Origin: Spirogloea muscicola
Taxonomy: Eukaryota > Streptophyta > Zygnematophyceae > Spirogloeales > Spirogloeaceae
Length of the DNA stretch: 64,000 nucleotides
Assembly (NCBI GenBank): GCA_009602725.1
Contig: WELB01000010.1
Span: 828,069-892,068 of the forward strand
Reading direction: 5' to 3'
Below the pieces are notes generated by a model that was not told the origin of the DNA, ran no database searches, and saw only the letters and a program-made list of their open reading frames with translations. Within the stretch, counting starts at the first letter, position 1. Each line of letters opens with the position of its first letter. Positions 36,961 through 45,972 of the stretch are shown one piece after another. A program made the position numbers and the translations under genes.

Positions 36961-37330
36961 TGAGCTTCCCTCTGCATCGTCTGTATTTTGCAGTGTTTAG
37001 TAGTGTGGTCCTTTTTCCGGCTCCTCTTTCTTTGAACATTGTCCATTCTTTTTTGAGCTGGCTTTGCCAGTCCCTCTTCTCTATGGGCGACCACTTTCTT
37101 CTTTCCGGCAGCTAGTCTGTCGGACTTGAGGCTCCTCACTGGTAAGTACTGAGTGGTCCATCCTCCCCCGTTCTGACATCGCATCTTCAGGCCCCTTTGT
37201 AGCTGCTTAGTGCTTTTTAGGCCCCTCCATCATTTGGCCCCTTCGCACCATTGTCAATTCTTTTTCGGGCTGGCTTTTCAAAGCCCTTGCCCTCCTTGGG
37301 AGTGCCACTTCTTTACATTTGCAAATAGCC
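36950..37330 (+). repeat. LINE subfamily B 3' UTR and a second hairpin module
   Basis: After the stop: TGCATCGTCTGTATTTTGCA, CCTTTTTCCGGCTCCTC, CATTGTCCATTC and a hairpin (GAGCTGGCTTTGCCAGTCC, 37058-37076), then CTCTATGGGCG. A tail scrap on the minus strand (about 37105-37170) and another hairpin module (GGGCTGGCTTTTCAAAGCCC, 37268-37287) follow. Confidence 0.65.
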
Positions 37331-37359
37331 ATTGCCTTCCACCGTAAGAGCGGTCTCCT

Positions 37360-38030
37360 GTGAGAAGAAGTGCGCGCCCATAGAGAAGAGGGGCTGGCAA
37401 AGCCAGCTCAAAAAAGAATGGACAATATCCAAAGCCAAAGAAAGAGGAGCCGGAAAAAGGACTACACTACAAAACACTGCAGAAGACATAGACGATGCAG
37501 AGGGAAGCTCAGTACCCAGTACGAGTGAGCAACATCAGGTCTGAGTAGCTCGCTGCAGGGAAAGAGGCACTCCGCCGAGACCCAGAGGCGGCGGCCATAG
37601 CACGGCCTGCTCGCGTGTGGACGGCGTGGGCAAGGGAGCGTTGAAGCGATACGGCGAGGCGCATGCGGAAGACTTGTGCGAGCGAACCAGCGGCGTTGAA
37701 GCCGGGCATCGCCCAAAGCCCCGTGTACATCCATCGCCAGGGCCGCGAATTCATCCCCCACCGGGTGATTAGCATATTTTCGCTCCTTGCCCCGGGCCGC
37801 CTGGCCGACCGCGTGCCCTGCAAACGACGCCGACCTGGTGGGATTGGCGGAGTCGATGCAGTCAGTTGTCACCACATCAGCGATGATGCGGGGACCGCCG
37901 CCGGGCGGGATGGCGACCAGGTCGGCGCGTCGCGTATGGGGCTGGCCGTCCGCGCCCAGCTGGATGGGCATTATGGAGTTCTCCACCGCGACCTTAAAGC
38001 CAGCCTCCGAAAACACCCCCTGTGAGAGGC
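37360..38030 (-). mobile_element. LINE endonuclease, tail and 3' UTR (subfamily B)
   Basis: On the minus strand from 38030: GVFSEAGFKVAVEN, IMPIQLGADGQPHTRRADLV, GGGPRIIADVVTTDC, KERKYANHPVGDEFAALAMD, then after a frame change RMRLAVSLQRSLAHAVHTRA and GRAMAAASGSRRS. It ends in YSDLMLLTR near 37509. The 3' UTR runs to about 37360 with a 7-bp-stem hairpin (37391-37408) and GGACAATATCC. This copy contains the very segment deleted at 36937. It begins directly after a hairpin module at 38030. Confidence 0.78.
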
Positions 38031-38105
38031 CAGCCCAACCGAAGTAAAGCTCTCCGAATCCGGAGCAAAAGATAGATGGGCTGTGGAAAGCCTGCCCCAA
38101 AAGAA

Positions 38106-38460
38106 GAAGTGGCTCTCCCAATGGGGGCAAGGGCTGTGAAAAGCCAGCCCGAAAAGAATTGACAAAGGTTCGAAGGGGCCGAATGACGGAGGGGGCTAAA
38201 AGAAGAAAGGGCTCGCCCATTGAGGATAGGGGCTGGAAAAGCCAGCCCAGAAAAGAATGAACAAAGTACGAGAAGGGGGCCAGGGGAAGCGCTAAGGAAA
38301 GCGCTATGGTAGAAGGGGTGGAGGGTGGACCACTCAGTAGCGACGAGTGAGGAGCCCCAAATTCGACAGACTAGCTGCCGGAAAAGAATCCCCCTGGCGA
38401 AAGCCAGAGGCTGCAGCGAGAGCCCGGCCAGCACGCAGATGCAACAAAGGGAAACGAACA
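38106..38460. mobile_element. Hairpin modules and a LINE tail on the minus strand
   Basis: 38106-38182 is nearly identical to 11558-11632. A second hairpin (GGGGCTGGAAAAGCCAGCCC, 38227-38246) precedes a 3' UTR like those at 54290 and 54480. The minus-strand tail (LRAGRALAAASGFRQGDSFP, ending LGLLTRRY) occupies about 38450-38335. Confidence 0.65.
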
Positions 38461-38464
38461 AGGG

Positions 38465-38942
38465 ATGTGCAACCGAGAACCCGGAAGGGGCTCAAATGGG
38501 CAGCCGCGGCCCCAGGAGATGCGAGAGGCAGGGCGTCAAATGCCGTCCCGGGGCAGGGTGCCGGGGGGGGGGGAACCTCGTACCCGGGGCGGTGGCGGGT
38601 CGCCTCGCCCTGGCGCGGCGGCGGGTGGGGCGGCAGAACTCGCCACGTGGCAGCTCCGGGTGGAGCGAGGCAGGCGGTTCTTCGTACCGGGGGGGGGTTG
38701 GGGGGGCCCCCGACGAATGCTCGTGATTCGCCCGACGCCCCCGACGCCAGGCAGGGCCGCCTTTCCGATGATTGTTCGTGATCCCGGCGCCGACCGGGCG
38801 GCAGTCGTCGGCCGGGCCGGGGGTCCGCCCCCCCGGACAAACGTTCGTGATCCGCCCGACGGCCCCGACGAGAAGGCCCGCCGGCCCGAGCTGGTGGCAG
38901 CAGTCCCCCTCGGCCCCCCCCCGCCGCCGCCGCCGCCGCCGC
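38465..38942. repeat. GC-rich stretch with three direct repeats and a (GCC)n run
   Basis: Very GC-rich. The phrase TTCGTGATCCGCCCGACG occurs in three imperfect forms starting at about 38719, 38774 and 38843, each followed by CCGAC-rich sequence. A (CCG)n run ends at the single N (38943). It may be promoter or first-exon sequence of some gene, or unrelated sequence joined here. Confidence 0.55.
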
Positions 38943-38943
38943 N
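38943..38943. other. Single N at a probable assembly join
   Basis: The only undetermined base for kilobases lies between a (GCC)n run and the middle of the ZIP transporter's first visible exon. Similar single Ns at 55340 and 58770 also sit where genes lose their 5' ends. Confidence 0.75.
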
Positions 38944-40576
38944 TCGCGCACAGCGCCGAGTCCGACGGCGGCGGCGGCGACGGCGGCGGCGACTCGCACG
39001 ACCTCCAGCGCACCAGCCTGGTGGTGGCCAAGGTGGCCAGCCTCGTCATAGTGTTCGCCGCCACGTTCCTGGCCGGCGTCGCGCCCTACTTCTTCCGCCT
39101 CAACCACCACGTCCTGGTGCTGGGCACCCAGTTCGCCGGCGGCGTCTTCCTCGCCACTGCGCTCATCCACTACCTCCCCGACTCCTCCGAGACTTTCGAG
39201 GACCACGGCGCCGACGGCTACCCCTACGCCTTCATGCTCGCCGTCGTCGGCTACGCGCTCACCGGCCTCGCCGACGTGCTCATCCAGGCCGTGTACAGCC
39301 GCATGCAAGCGCGCGGCCAGGACCCCGACGCCGCGTACGACGCCCCGCCGTCCAAGCTACCCGCCGTCGTCGACGGTGAGCTGCAGCTGCCCCATGGTGG
39401 TGCTCCGCCACTGCTCCCACGTGCGCACATTGCCCCTCGGCTCGCGTCGCCCAACAGGCGCTTGCCTGATGGTATTGGGCGCCAGCTTCGTAGCGATGGC
39501 TATGCCCCTCTTGCAACTCTTGGTTGTGCATTGTTTGTGCATGCACTGACTTAAGCGGGCTTTTGAGTTCTGCAGCTGAGTCTGCGATGCCAGCCGCCAC
39601 CCAACCGAAATTGAGCTCCTGCGGCGAGAATTGCATGTGCGAGAGCACCGAGCCGACTCTCTGCAAGGTACCGCCTTGCGTTGCTCTTGGTGTCAGTAAG
39701 CCCCACTTTCAGCATTTGTGGGTGGACGGCTGTGCGTGTTGCATGACAATATTGCTGTTACTCCGCCTGCAGTGCTCGACCGAGTTCCCCGTGGCCAAGG
39801 AGGGCAAGCTCCTTATCCAGGCGTCCGACCACAAGACATCGGTCAGCGACGCCATCCTCCTCATGGCCGCCCTCTGCAGCCACTCCATCTTCGAGGGCCT
39901 CGCGATTGGCGTAGCAGGTTGGTCAGCCGCGCCCAAGCCTTGCAGGCTTCCGTCATTACTGTCAGCCAGATTACTTCGTCATTCTCCCCTCCAAGAGCTA
40001 CTGCATATTGCAGTCGTGGCTCTCTTGAGCTGTTGCTGTTGAGCAGTGCGTGACTTCAGCCAGCACCTTGGCTGCCTCACCTTGACTACAGTCAGGACTA
40101 GCAGATGCTCGTGTCACCCATGCCTTGCCTACTCTAAATAGAGTACTCTGCGCTGACATCCTTGGGTCACCTGTGGCGCAGAGACGGTGCGACACACATA
40201 CTATGTGCTGTTCACAGTGTCCCTGCACAAGGTTTTTGCGGCTATGGCCATGGGCATTTCCCTCTTGCGCATCATCCCTGACAGGCCGCTCATCTCCTGC
40301 TGCCTCTACGCATTCATGTTTGCCATCTCCAGTCCGATTGGCGTCGCCATTGGAATCATCATCGATGCGACGACGCAGGGCTCCACAGCAGACTGGGTGT
40401 ATGCCATCAGCATGGGCCTGGCCACTGGCGTGTTCATCTTTGTCGCTATCAACCACCTGCTGGTCAAGGGCTACAAGCCGCCGTGCAAGATCCGGTCGGA
40501 CAGCCCCTTCTTCAAGTGGCTGGCCTTTGCACTCGGCTGCACGCTTATTGCAGTGGTGATGAAGTGGGATTCATGA
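38944..40576 (+). CDS. ZIP-family zinc/iron transporter, 5' end missing
   Basis: ZIP proteins move Zn2+ or Fe2+ into the cytosol. Four exons: 38944-39375, 39576-39667, 39773-39917 and 40182-40576 (stop TGA), all GT-AG with matching phase. Helices are visible in order: TM1 [22 protein letters not shown]2 [22 protein letters not shown]3 [18 protein letters not shown], then TM4 [20 protein letters not shown] with the family metal-site HSxxEG, TM5 [19 protein letters not shown] with the second metal-site HK, TM6 [20 protein letters not shown]7 [17 protein letters not shown] and TM8 [15 protein letters not shown]. The TM3-TM4 loop, usually His-rich, instead carries a cysteine cluster ([12 protein letters not shown]). 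The N-terminus and start are lost at the N at 38943. The gene is tail to tail with SPCS2. Confidence 0.93.
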
Positions 40577-40921
40577 TCTCCTCCCAGTACAAGCTGTTCA
40601 AAAGCAAGAGGGGTGGTGTACACTAGGCTGCCAGTGCAAGCAGCCTTTTACTGCACTAAGCAGCCGTGATCAGTTAATTTCTAGTCATTTTTTGAGTAAC
40701 CCTTGAAGCACCAAACCCAATCCAGGCTTGCCTCTACATAATGCAGCGCTAGCCAGGGGTGACAGCATGATTGGCTCTCAGCAATTTTGACAATCAAGGA
40801 CCTCTTGACAGGAGTCAAACCATTGACACTAGACAGGAACAGATGTATTGGCACATCATACATGTTCTTGGCAGGGCTGCCCTGAATCACGTAAAAAGAA
40901 AGTTGATAGCCTCTAGAAGTT
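40577..40921. other. Intergenic, convergent ends of ZIP and SPCS2
   Basis: The shared 3'-flank of two convergent genes; it presumably holds both 3' UTRs. No other feature was seen. Confidence 0.5.
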
Positions 40922-42611
40922 TCACTTGGACTTGCTTTCATCGTCCTCATAGCTCTTGAGCAAGTCATCTACGTCCGCCTTGAATGTAGACTCTACAAGG
41001 ATACCATCGCTCGTGAACCTGCAATATCACATGGCTATAAGATTGGGTTACTAATAGGCTACTTCAATGACACCAGTAAGCTGTTGCTATACTTGCAGAA
41101 GCGCAGTCTGCTGTTGCATGCTGCATAATGCAGTGCAACTGCTGTCGTGCTGCAGTGACAATATGTGCTGCAATCTGTGCTTGTGGTCCTTCAAGGTGAG
41201 TGCATGCTTCACTTGCAGGAGAAAGAACTTGCAGCCAAGGTGCCCAAAGCTTCCCAGTGTGAGGAGATGGTACAGGAGAGTACCAAGTGGTCACACTCTT
41301 GGTGAACTCCACAGGAGGGTGGGCTCCCAGGGACTTAGGGTCCGCACTGGCAATTCGCAGAGTGTACAGGTCCGAGAAGCGCGGGAGCTTTGATGACACT
41401 GCCACTCCAGTTGACGTGATAGAGCCCTGCGTGCAAGGAGAGAAGGACAACAATTTTCAGCAGAGCTCGTACCAATATGGCGGGCTCGTCGCTTTGGCCG
41501 CAAGGGCACTCACGTCGCTCACCTTGGGGGGATGGCTGAATAGGATGTGATTCCTCTCCTTCAGAATAGCTAGGAGCTGGAGCACAATGTTCAGGAGCAC
41601 GTAGGTGCTGCTGGTGCAGTCAAGGCAGCTCTGCTTGCAACACAACTGCGAATTTGAGCTGCAAAGCCCGAGCAGACTGAGAAAGGCCAGGGAGAGCAGC
41701 TGCAGCGTGACTCCGACTTGCTACCAATGCAGTTTTACTGCGGAAGCACGGGCTGATGTTCTGCTGATGCAAAGTCACATTAGGCCCCAACAATCTGAGA
41801 GGCCTGGGTGAGGAGAGGAGCGGACGCTGCGAGGGGTTTCAAAATGAATTGGCTGATAGTCCATCATGCGGAAATGGGTCACGAGATAGAGCAGCATGAG
41901 GCCCCAAGAAAGGCTCTGGATCTAGGAGGCTCAGGACGTGATCCTCAGACCTCGGGTCCGAGCAGTCGTACTTCAAGCGTGCAGATCATGGACGCCAGTC
42001 CAGCATGAATTCATCAACTTAGGGTCTAGGGTTTAGGTTTAAAGGTTTTAGGGTTTAGGTTTAGCCATCAGGGTGGATCTGCGCGGAGGAGGATATAGGG
42101 AGACGCAGGCGATGAGGACGGGCCGGTTGTCGGGGAATTTGACGGGGTAGAGCTGCGCGGCGAGGGGCATGGCGCAGGCGAGCAGGCCCAGGCCCAGCTT
42201 CACGTTGCTCATCATGTTGTCCTCCTCATAGCCCCGCCCCACCACCACCTGCGCCGGCGCCGGGAGCTGCTGGCTGAGGCCAGGCCGGGCGGCGCAGCGC
42301 ACTTGGACGGGCAGAGCGGCTTATGACTGGCCCCGCCGCGCCCAGCTGGCCTTTACAGCCGTTACTTAACATCAGCAGCCGCCATCTTCACTGGGCCAGC
42401 AGCAGCTGAAGCAAGTCTTGGGGGCACCTAGGGAACGAGGAGCAAAGCGGTGAGGCGGAGCGTCAGGGACCTCGGAGGCGACGTCGTCCAGGTGGCGCTT
42501 GACGGCGTAGGGGTCGCTGAGTGCCACGCCCTTAGGCTTGGCCGCCGCCGGGTCGCCGGCCCCGCCGCTGCCGCCACCGCCGAGCCACCGGGGCAGCCAG
42601 CTCGGCAGCAT
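40922..42611 (-). CDS. SPCS2: Signal peptidase complex subunit 2 (SPC25)
   Basis: A non-catalytic subunit of the ER signal peptidase that helps couple it to the translocon. Exons on the minus strand: 42611-42471 (start MLPSWLPRWLGGG, then DPYAVKRHLDDVASE), 42248-42105 (GYEEDNMMSNVKLGLGLLAC, first helix, KFPDNRPVLIAC), about 41620-41535 (TYVLLNIVLQLLAILKERNH, second helix, ILFSHPPK), 41426-41284 (STGVAVSSKLPRFSDLYTLR, SADPKSLG, PPVEFTKSVTTW) and 41018-40922 (FTSDGILVESTFKADVDDLL, acidic-basic end, stop). The order and spacing match plant SPC25 closely. The acceptor of the third exon does not fit the phase of exon 2 as drawn, so one boundary is off. Its second intron contains a telomere-like stretch. 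Confidence 0.92.
42013..42064. repeat. Degenerate TTTAGGG telomere-like stretch inside SPCS2 intron
   Basis: About seven imperfect units (TAGGG, TCTAGGG, TTTAGG, TTTAAAGG, TTTTAGGG, TTTAGG, TTTAG) run on the plus strand within the intron between 41620 and 42105. TTTAGGG is the plant and Chlorella-type telomere unit. Confidence 0.75.
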
Positions 42612-43229
42612 GACCGCCGTCCCGCAGGCCGTCGGGCGGGGCAGCGGCCGCCGCGGCCGCTGCGGGGCCCGCCGGTGAAGCCGGTTCTTGCGACGGCAGC
42701 TCAACTGGCCGTAGTTAGCGATCTCCGGTTGAGGCCGGAAGGTCGTGAACACGCTTTTGTGCTTGCCTTTGTACTAGGCCACTCAGGCCCTCTACCAATC
42801 AATGCACACTCCCCCGTTATCAACATGCTTGCCTTTGAACTTGGCCACGCAGGCCCTCCATCTCTTAATGCACACCAGATTCTGTATGCACCTGGCTGGC
42901 TTTTGCAGCCGTTCTTTTTATATCGGCAGCCGCATTCCTCAGGAAGAAAGGGCAAGGGAGAAGCCGCGCGGTGCGCATGGGATGGAAGGGTGGCCACTTC
43001 AAGCCAATACGTTGTTCAGGCAAAGGCTAGTAAACAAACAGTGGGGCTACATGAACTGAAGCCATATGCGGGAAGGCGCGCGGTTCGCATGACTTGAGAG
43101 GGAGACCTAAGCAAGCCAGTAGTATCGCTCGCACGAGTGGAGCCGGACCTTGTTCATTCGTTATGGGCTCTCCTCTTACAGCGATCGCCTTACTTTGACA
43201 GAGCTGTTTATTCCCACTTGAGGCGCAGA
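42612..43229. repeat. SPCS2 promoter side and retrotransposon 3'-UTR pieces
   Basis: 42612-42730 is GC-rich 5' flank of SPCS2. Two copies of the subfamily C 3' UTR (CTTGCCTTTGTACTAGGCCA near 42757 and CTTGCCTTTGAACTTGGCCA near 42830) follow, with a GGCTGGCTTTTGCAGCC hairpin at about 42892. Then come the GCGCGCGGTGCGCATGG module (about 42963) and a relative near 43075. Confidence 0.55.
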
Positions 43230-43329
43230 CGGCGTGGGGAAGCGGCGTCGGCGCTACCCCGCTCGTTCTTATACCCCACTTGAGCACATCGGAAGTCTAG
43301 GATATGTACGATGCGAGGATATGCCTCTA

Positions 43330-43890
43330 GCCGAGATGGGCATGCCGACAGCCTATTTGTCATCTTGCGACGTCATGTGTCAGCCTGTTTGCAGCGAGCT
43401 CAGGCTCATGCTTTGCAACAGAAAGCTGGTCGAGCCTTAGCTGGTGGCACAAGGGCTTGTCAGTTGCCGTCCGGTATTCGTGCATAATTGAGCGATCTGA
43501 TGTGCTGACTCGTGCTTACTGAGCGGGTCAGCATTAGCAGCAGGTGATGTAGATCTGTCGATGTGCTCGCCATTGTACTTAGCCGCTCAGGCGAAAATTA
43601 CGTGTATTTGACACAAACGAAGGCCAAATGGCCAAGTACAAAGGCAAGCACATCACGCACATGACCTACAGCAGATTGACCCGCTCAGTAACCACGGGTC
43701 AATACATAAAGGTCGCTAATTGATGCCTGAATACTAGATGGCAGATACGAAGCCCTTCTGCTACCAACTAGAGCTCGCCCAGCTTTCTGGTGCAAAGCAT
43801 TAGCCTGAGCACGCTGCAAACAGGCCGAAACTCGTCGTTGCAAGAACGACAGATATGCAGCTGGGCAAGCCCACTCAGGCCCTCCATTAC
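43330..43890. mobile_element. Two LINE tails in tail-to-tail inverted arrangement
   Basis: Plus-strand tail 43330-43597: MGMPTAYLS, then decayed coding, stop in CTTACTGAGCGGGTCAGC and the 3' UTR. Minus-strand tail 43890-43600: CPAAYLSFLQRRVSACLQRA, LHQKAGRALVGS, ISDLYVLTRGY and the 3' UTR ending TTTGTGTCAAATACACGT. The two 3' ends meet near 43598, giving inverted arms of about 260 bases. Confidence 0.75.
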
Positions 43891-43921
43891 ACAACCATTC
43901 TTTGGAAGAAATATTACACAG

Positions 43922-44230
43922 CTAGACACAAGACGACGCAACGGGAAACTCAGTAACCCCTGCTAAGCAGCCGCAGGTCGGAGAAAATGGGCTCCTGGTA
44001 GCGGGTCCCCAGGTCAGAGCCAGAGGCCGCAGCGAGGGCACGACCGGCAATTTCTTCTTCTCCGAAGAGAAGGTGCGCTTTGCGCATGAATCGAGAGGGA
44101 GGACCAAAGCAAGCCAGGACGTGCAGCTGGTAAATTGCACTAGCATTTGTTTGAGCAATGTAGTGGCTTGAAGTGGCCACCCTTCGACTTCATGCGCATC
44201 GCGCGCCTTCTCTCATCTCCGTGGTGCTGA
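43922..44230 (-). mobile_element. LINE tail copy and UTR module
   Basis: The minus strand reads AGRALAAASGSDLGTRYQEP and FSDLRLLSRGY, ending near 43950. A module with GTGCGCTTTGCGCATGAATC is at 44072-44092, and CATGCGCATCGCGCGCCTTC at 44190-44210 is the same module in the other direction. Confidence 0.6.
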
Positions 44231-44323
44231 ATCGGTACACCACCACCGTCGGCTCCTGTTCCCTCCCGCACCACTCAGTCCGCACGGCTTGCCAAGCGGA
44301 GGCGCATCGATAGCCCTGCGGCA

Positions 44324-44358
<35 letters not shown>
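44324..44358. repeat. (GGC)n trinucleotide run upstream of NDUFA5
   Basis: About 35 bases of uninterrupted GGC repeat, 130 bases before the NDUFA5 start codon, probably in its promoter or 5' UTR. It is a likely length-variable site. Confidence 0.9.
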
Positions 44359-44488
44359 ACCTCATCTGGGTGGGTGGAGCTCCGTCAGCGCGTCACCGTA
44401 CCGGCTCTACCTTAGCGCCTGCGCTCGCTTGGCAGCAGGAAGAGACGGGCCGGCTGGCCGCGGCGTACATCCCCGCCCGTCGCGCGCC

Positions 44489-45322
44489 ATGTTCCTGCGG
44501 CGGCTGGCGGGCCCGCTGCTGGCGGCCGCCGGCGGCCGCCTCAAGGAGACGACGGGCATCGCGGGGCTGGAGGTGGTGCCAGACGCGCGCGAGAAGCTCA
44601 TCGCGCTCTACCGCCAGACGCTGGCGGCGGTGGAGGCCATCCCGTCGGCGGCGGCGTACCGCCGCAACGTGGAGAAGATCGCGCAGCACCGCCTGCGCGT
44701 CTGCGAGGAGGAGCCCGAGTGGGAGGTCATCGAGCGCCGCATCGCCTGCGGCCAGGTGGAGGAGCTCCTGGCGCAGGCCACCGACGAGCTTCAGCTCATC
44801 CCCAAGATGGCCGGTGAGCCCTCCGCAGCCTGGCGGCGTTATCGAGCCCTGGTGCGGCGAGCCGCGTGCTTCGAGAGTCGTGACGCAACCTGTCCAGACG
44901 GCTGAGCTGGCCTTCAGGCTTTGGCCACCACCCATTCTCTCGGGCGAGCCAAATGCAAGTTGCAGCACTTGAGAGAGGTAGTGCTTCCTGACCAAAAACT
45001 TAGGACACCATCCAGGATTGAACCCACGCTACAAGCAATGCGTACAAGTGTTTAAGATGACTATGAAGGCTGGCTTTTGAAAAGTGAGGCCTTGCGCACG
45101 TCCCATTGCTCGGCAGGAAGGACGAACCTGCTGGGGTCAACGGCTGCACCGTGGTCTTGACTTATGACAAAGTACTGCAACCTGCTATCTGATCACGTTG
45201 TTCCCTCCTGAGCTGTGCATGCAGAGTGGAAGCCCTGGGAGGTTCCTGAAGGGCACAAGGTTGAGCTGGTGGTGGATGACGACCACGTCCCAGCGCACCT
45301 GCCGATCCACAGAAACTCCTAG
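44489..45322 (+). CDS. NDUFA5: Complex I subunit NDUFA5 (B13)
   Basis: An accessory subunit of the matrix arm of mitochondrial NADH dehydrogenase. Two exons, 44489-44813 and 45225-45322, join in phase (GCC G|AG TGG) to give 140 residues. Exon 1: MFLRRLAGPLLAAAGGR, KETTGIAGLEVVPDAREKLI, AAYRRNVEKIAQHRLRVCEE and ACGQVEELLAQATDELQLIP. Exon 2: EWKPWEVPEGHKVELVVDDD, then a stop soon after HLPIHRNS. The N-terminal half matches the plant subunit closely. Plant versions continue about 30 residues further, so this C-terminus is short, or a last exon was missed. The gene is tail to tail with GPN2. Confidence 0.93.
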
Positions 45323-45972
45323 GCATTCCTGCCGGACATTTGGCACATGCAGCGACTCAAATGCTGGTCTGCAAGGCGGGCTGCATGCTGTCAGACTTGA
45401 AGAGCTGAGCTTCTGCAAAGCGAGAGTAGCAGACAGCTTAGAAGTGATTGGAGGTGCACTAGACTATGGACTTGGAAGTCAGCCTGGGGCAACCCAGTTG
45501 AGTGACTACATTCTTATATGAAGCTGGTCAAGCAGCAATGGGCAACACAAGTAGGCCAGTAACTTCAGCCAGGGCCTCAATATAAGGTCCTTGTTCTTTA
45601 CACTCTGACCAAACGCTAACAGGTTTGCCAATCTCTCCATCAAACTCCGTCAAGTGACCACCCTCGCAAGTGCAGCTTCTGGAGGTTTAACAGGTAGGAT
45701 TTGGAGGTGCTGTCTATTCAAAGCACCTGGATCAGGATTTGTGGAAGCAAGCTCCTGCCATGAAAGCTTTTTTGTACCAGAGAATCTGGGCCTTCTTCAG
45801 TCGCTGCCATCGCTCATGTACCTCTCCTGGATAGCGCCAGTTGTAAATCTGCGAGTCAAGTTGAACTGCACAAAGTGCTGGCAAATTCTGAAGAGCTGTG
45901 ACAATGCTTTGCAGCCGCAAGTGGCATGCATGATTGTTAACAGGTCACAAGCAACCTTTCTTGCGTGTATCC
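45323..45972. other. Intergenic between convergent NDUFA5 and GPN2
   Basis: It holds both 3' UTRs and has no repeat modules. Short open frames here show no recognisable motif. Confidence 0.45.

Noticed and set aside
45000-45040. GGGTTCAATCC on the minus strand, like a tRNA T-arm
   Set aside because: The bases around it do not pair into a T stem and no acceptor or anticodon arm was found; it lies in the NDUFA5 intron.
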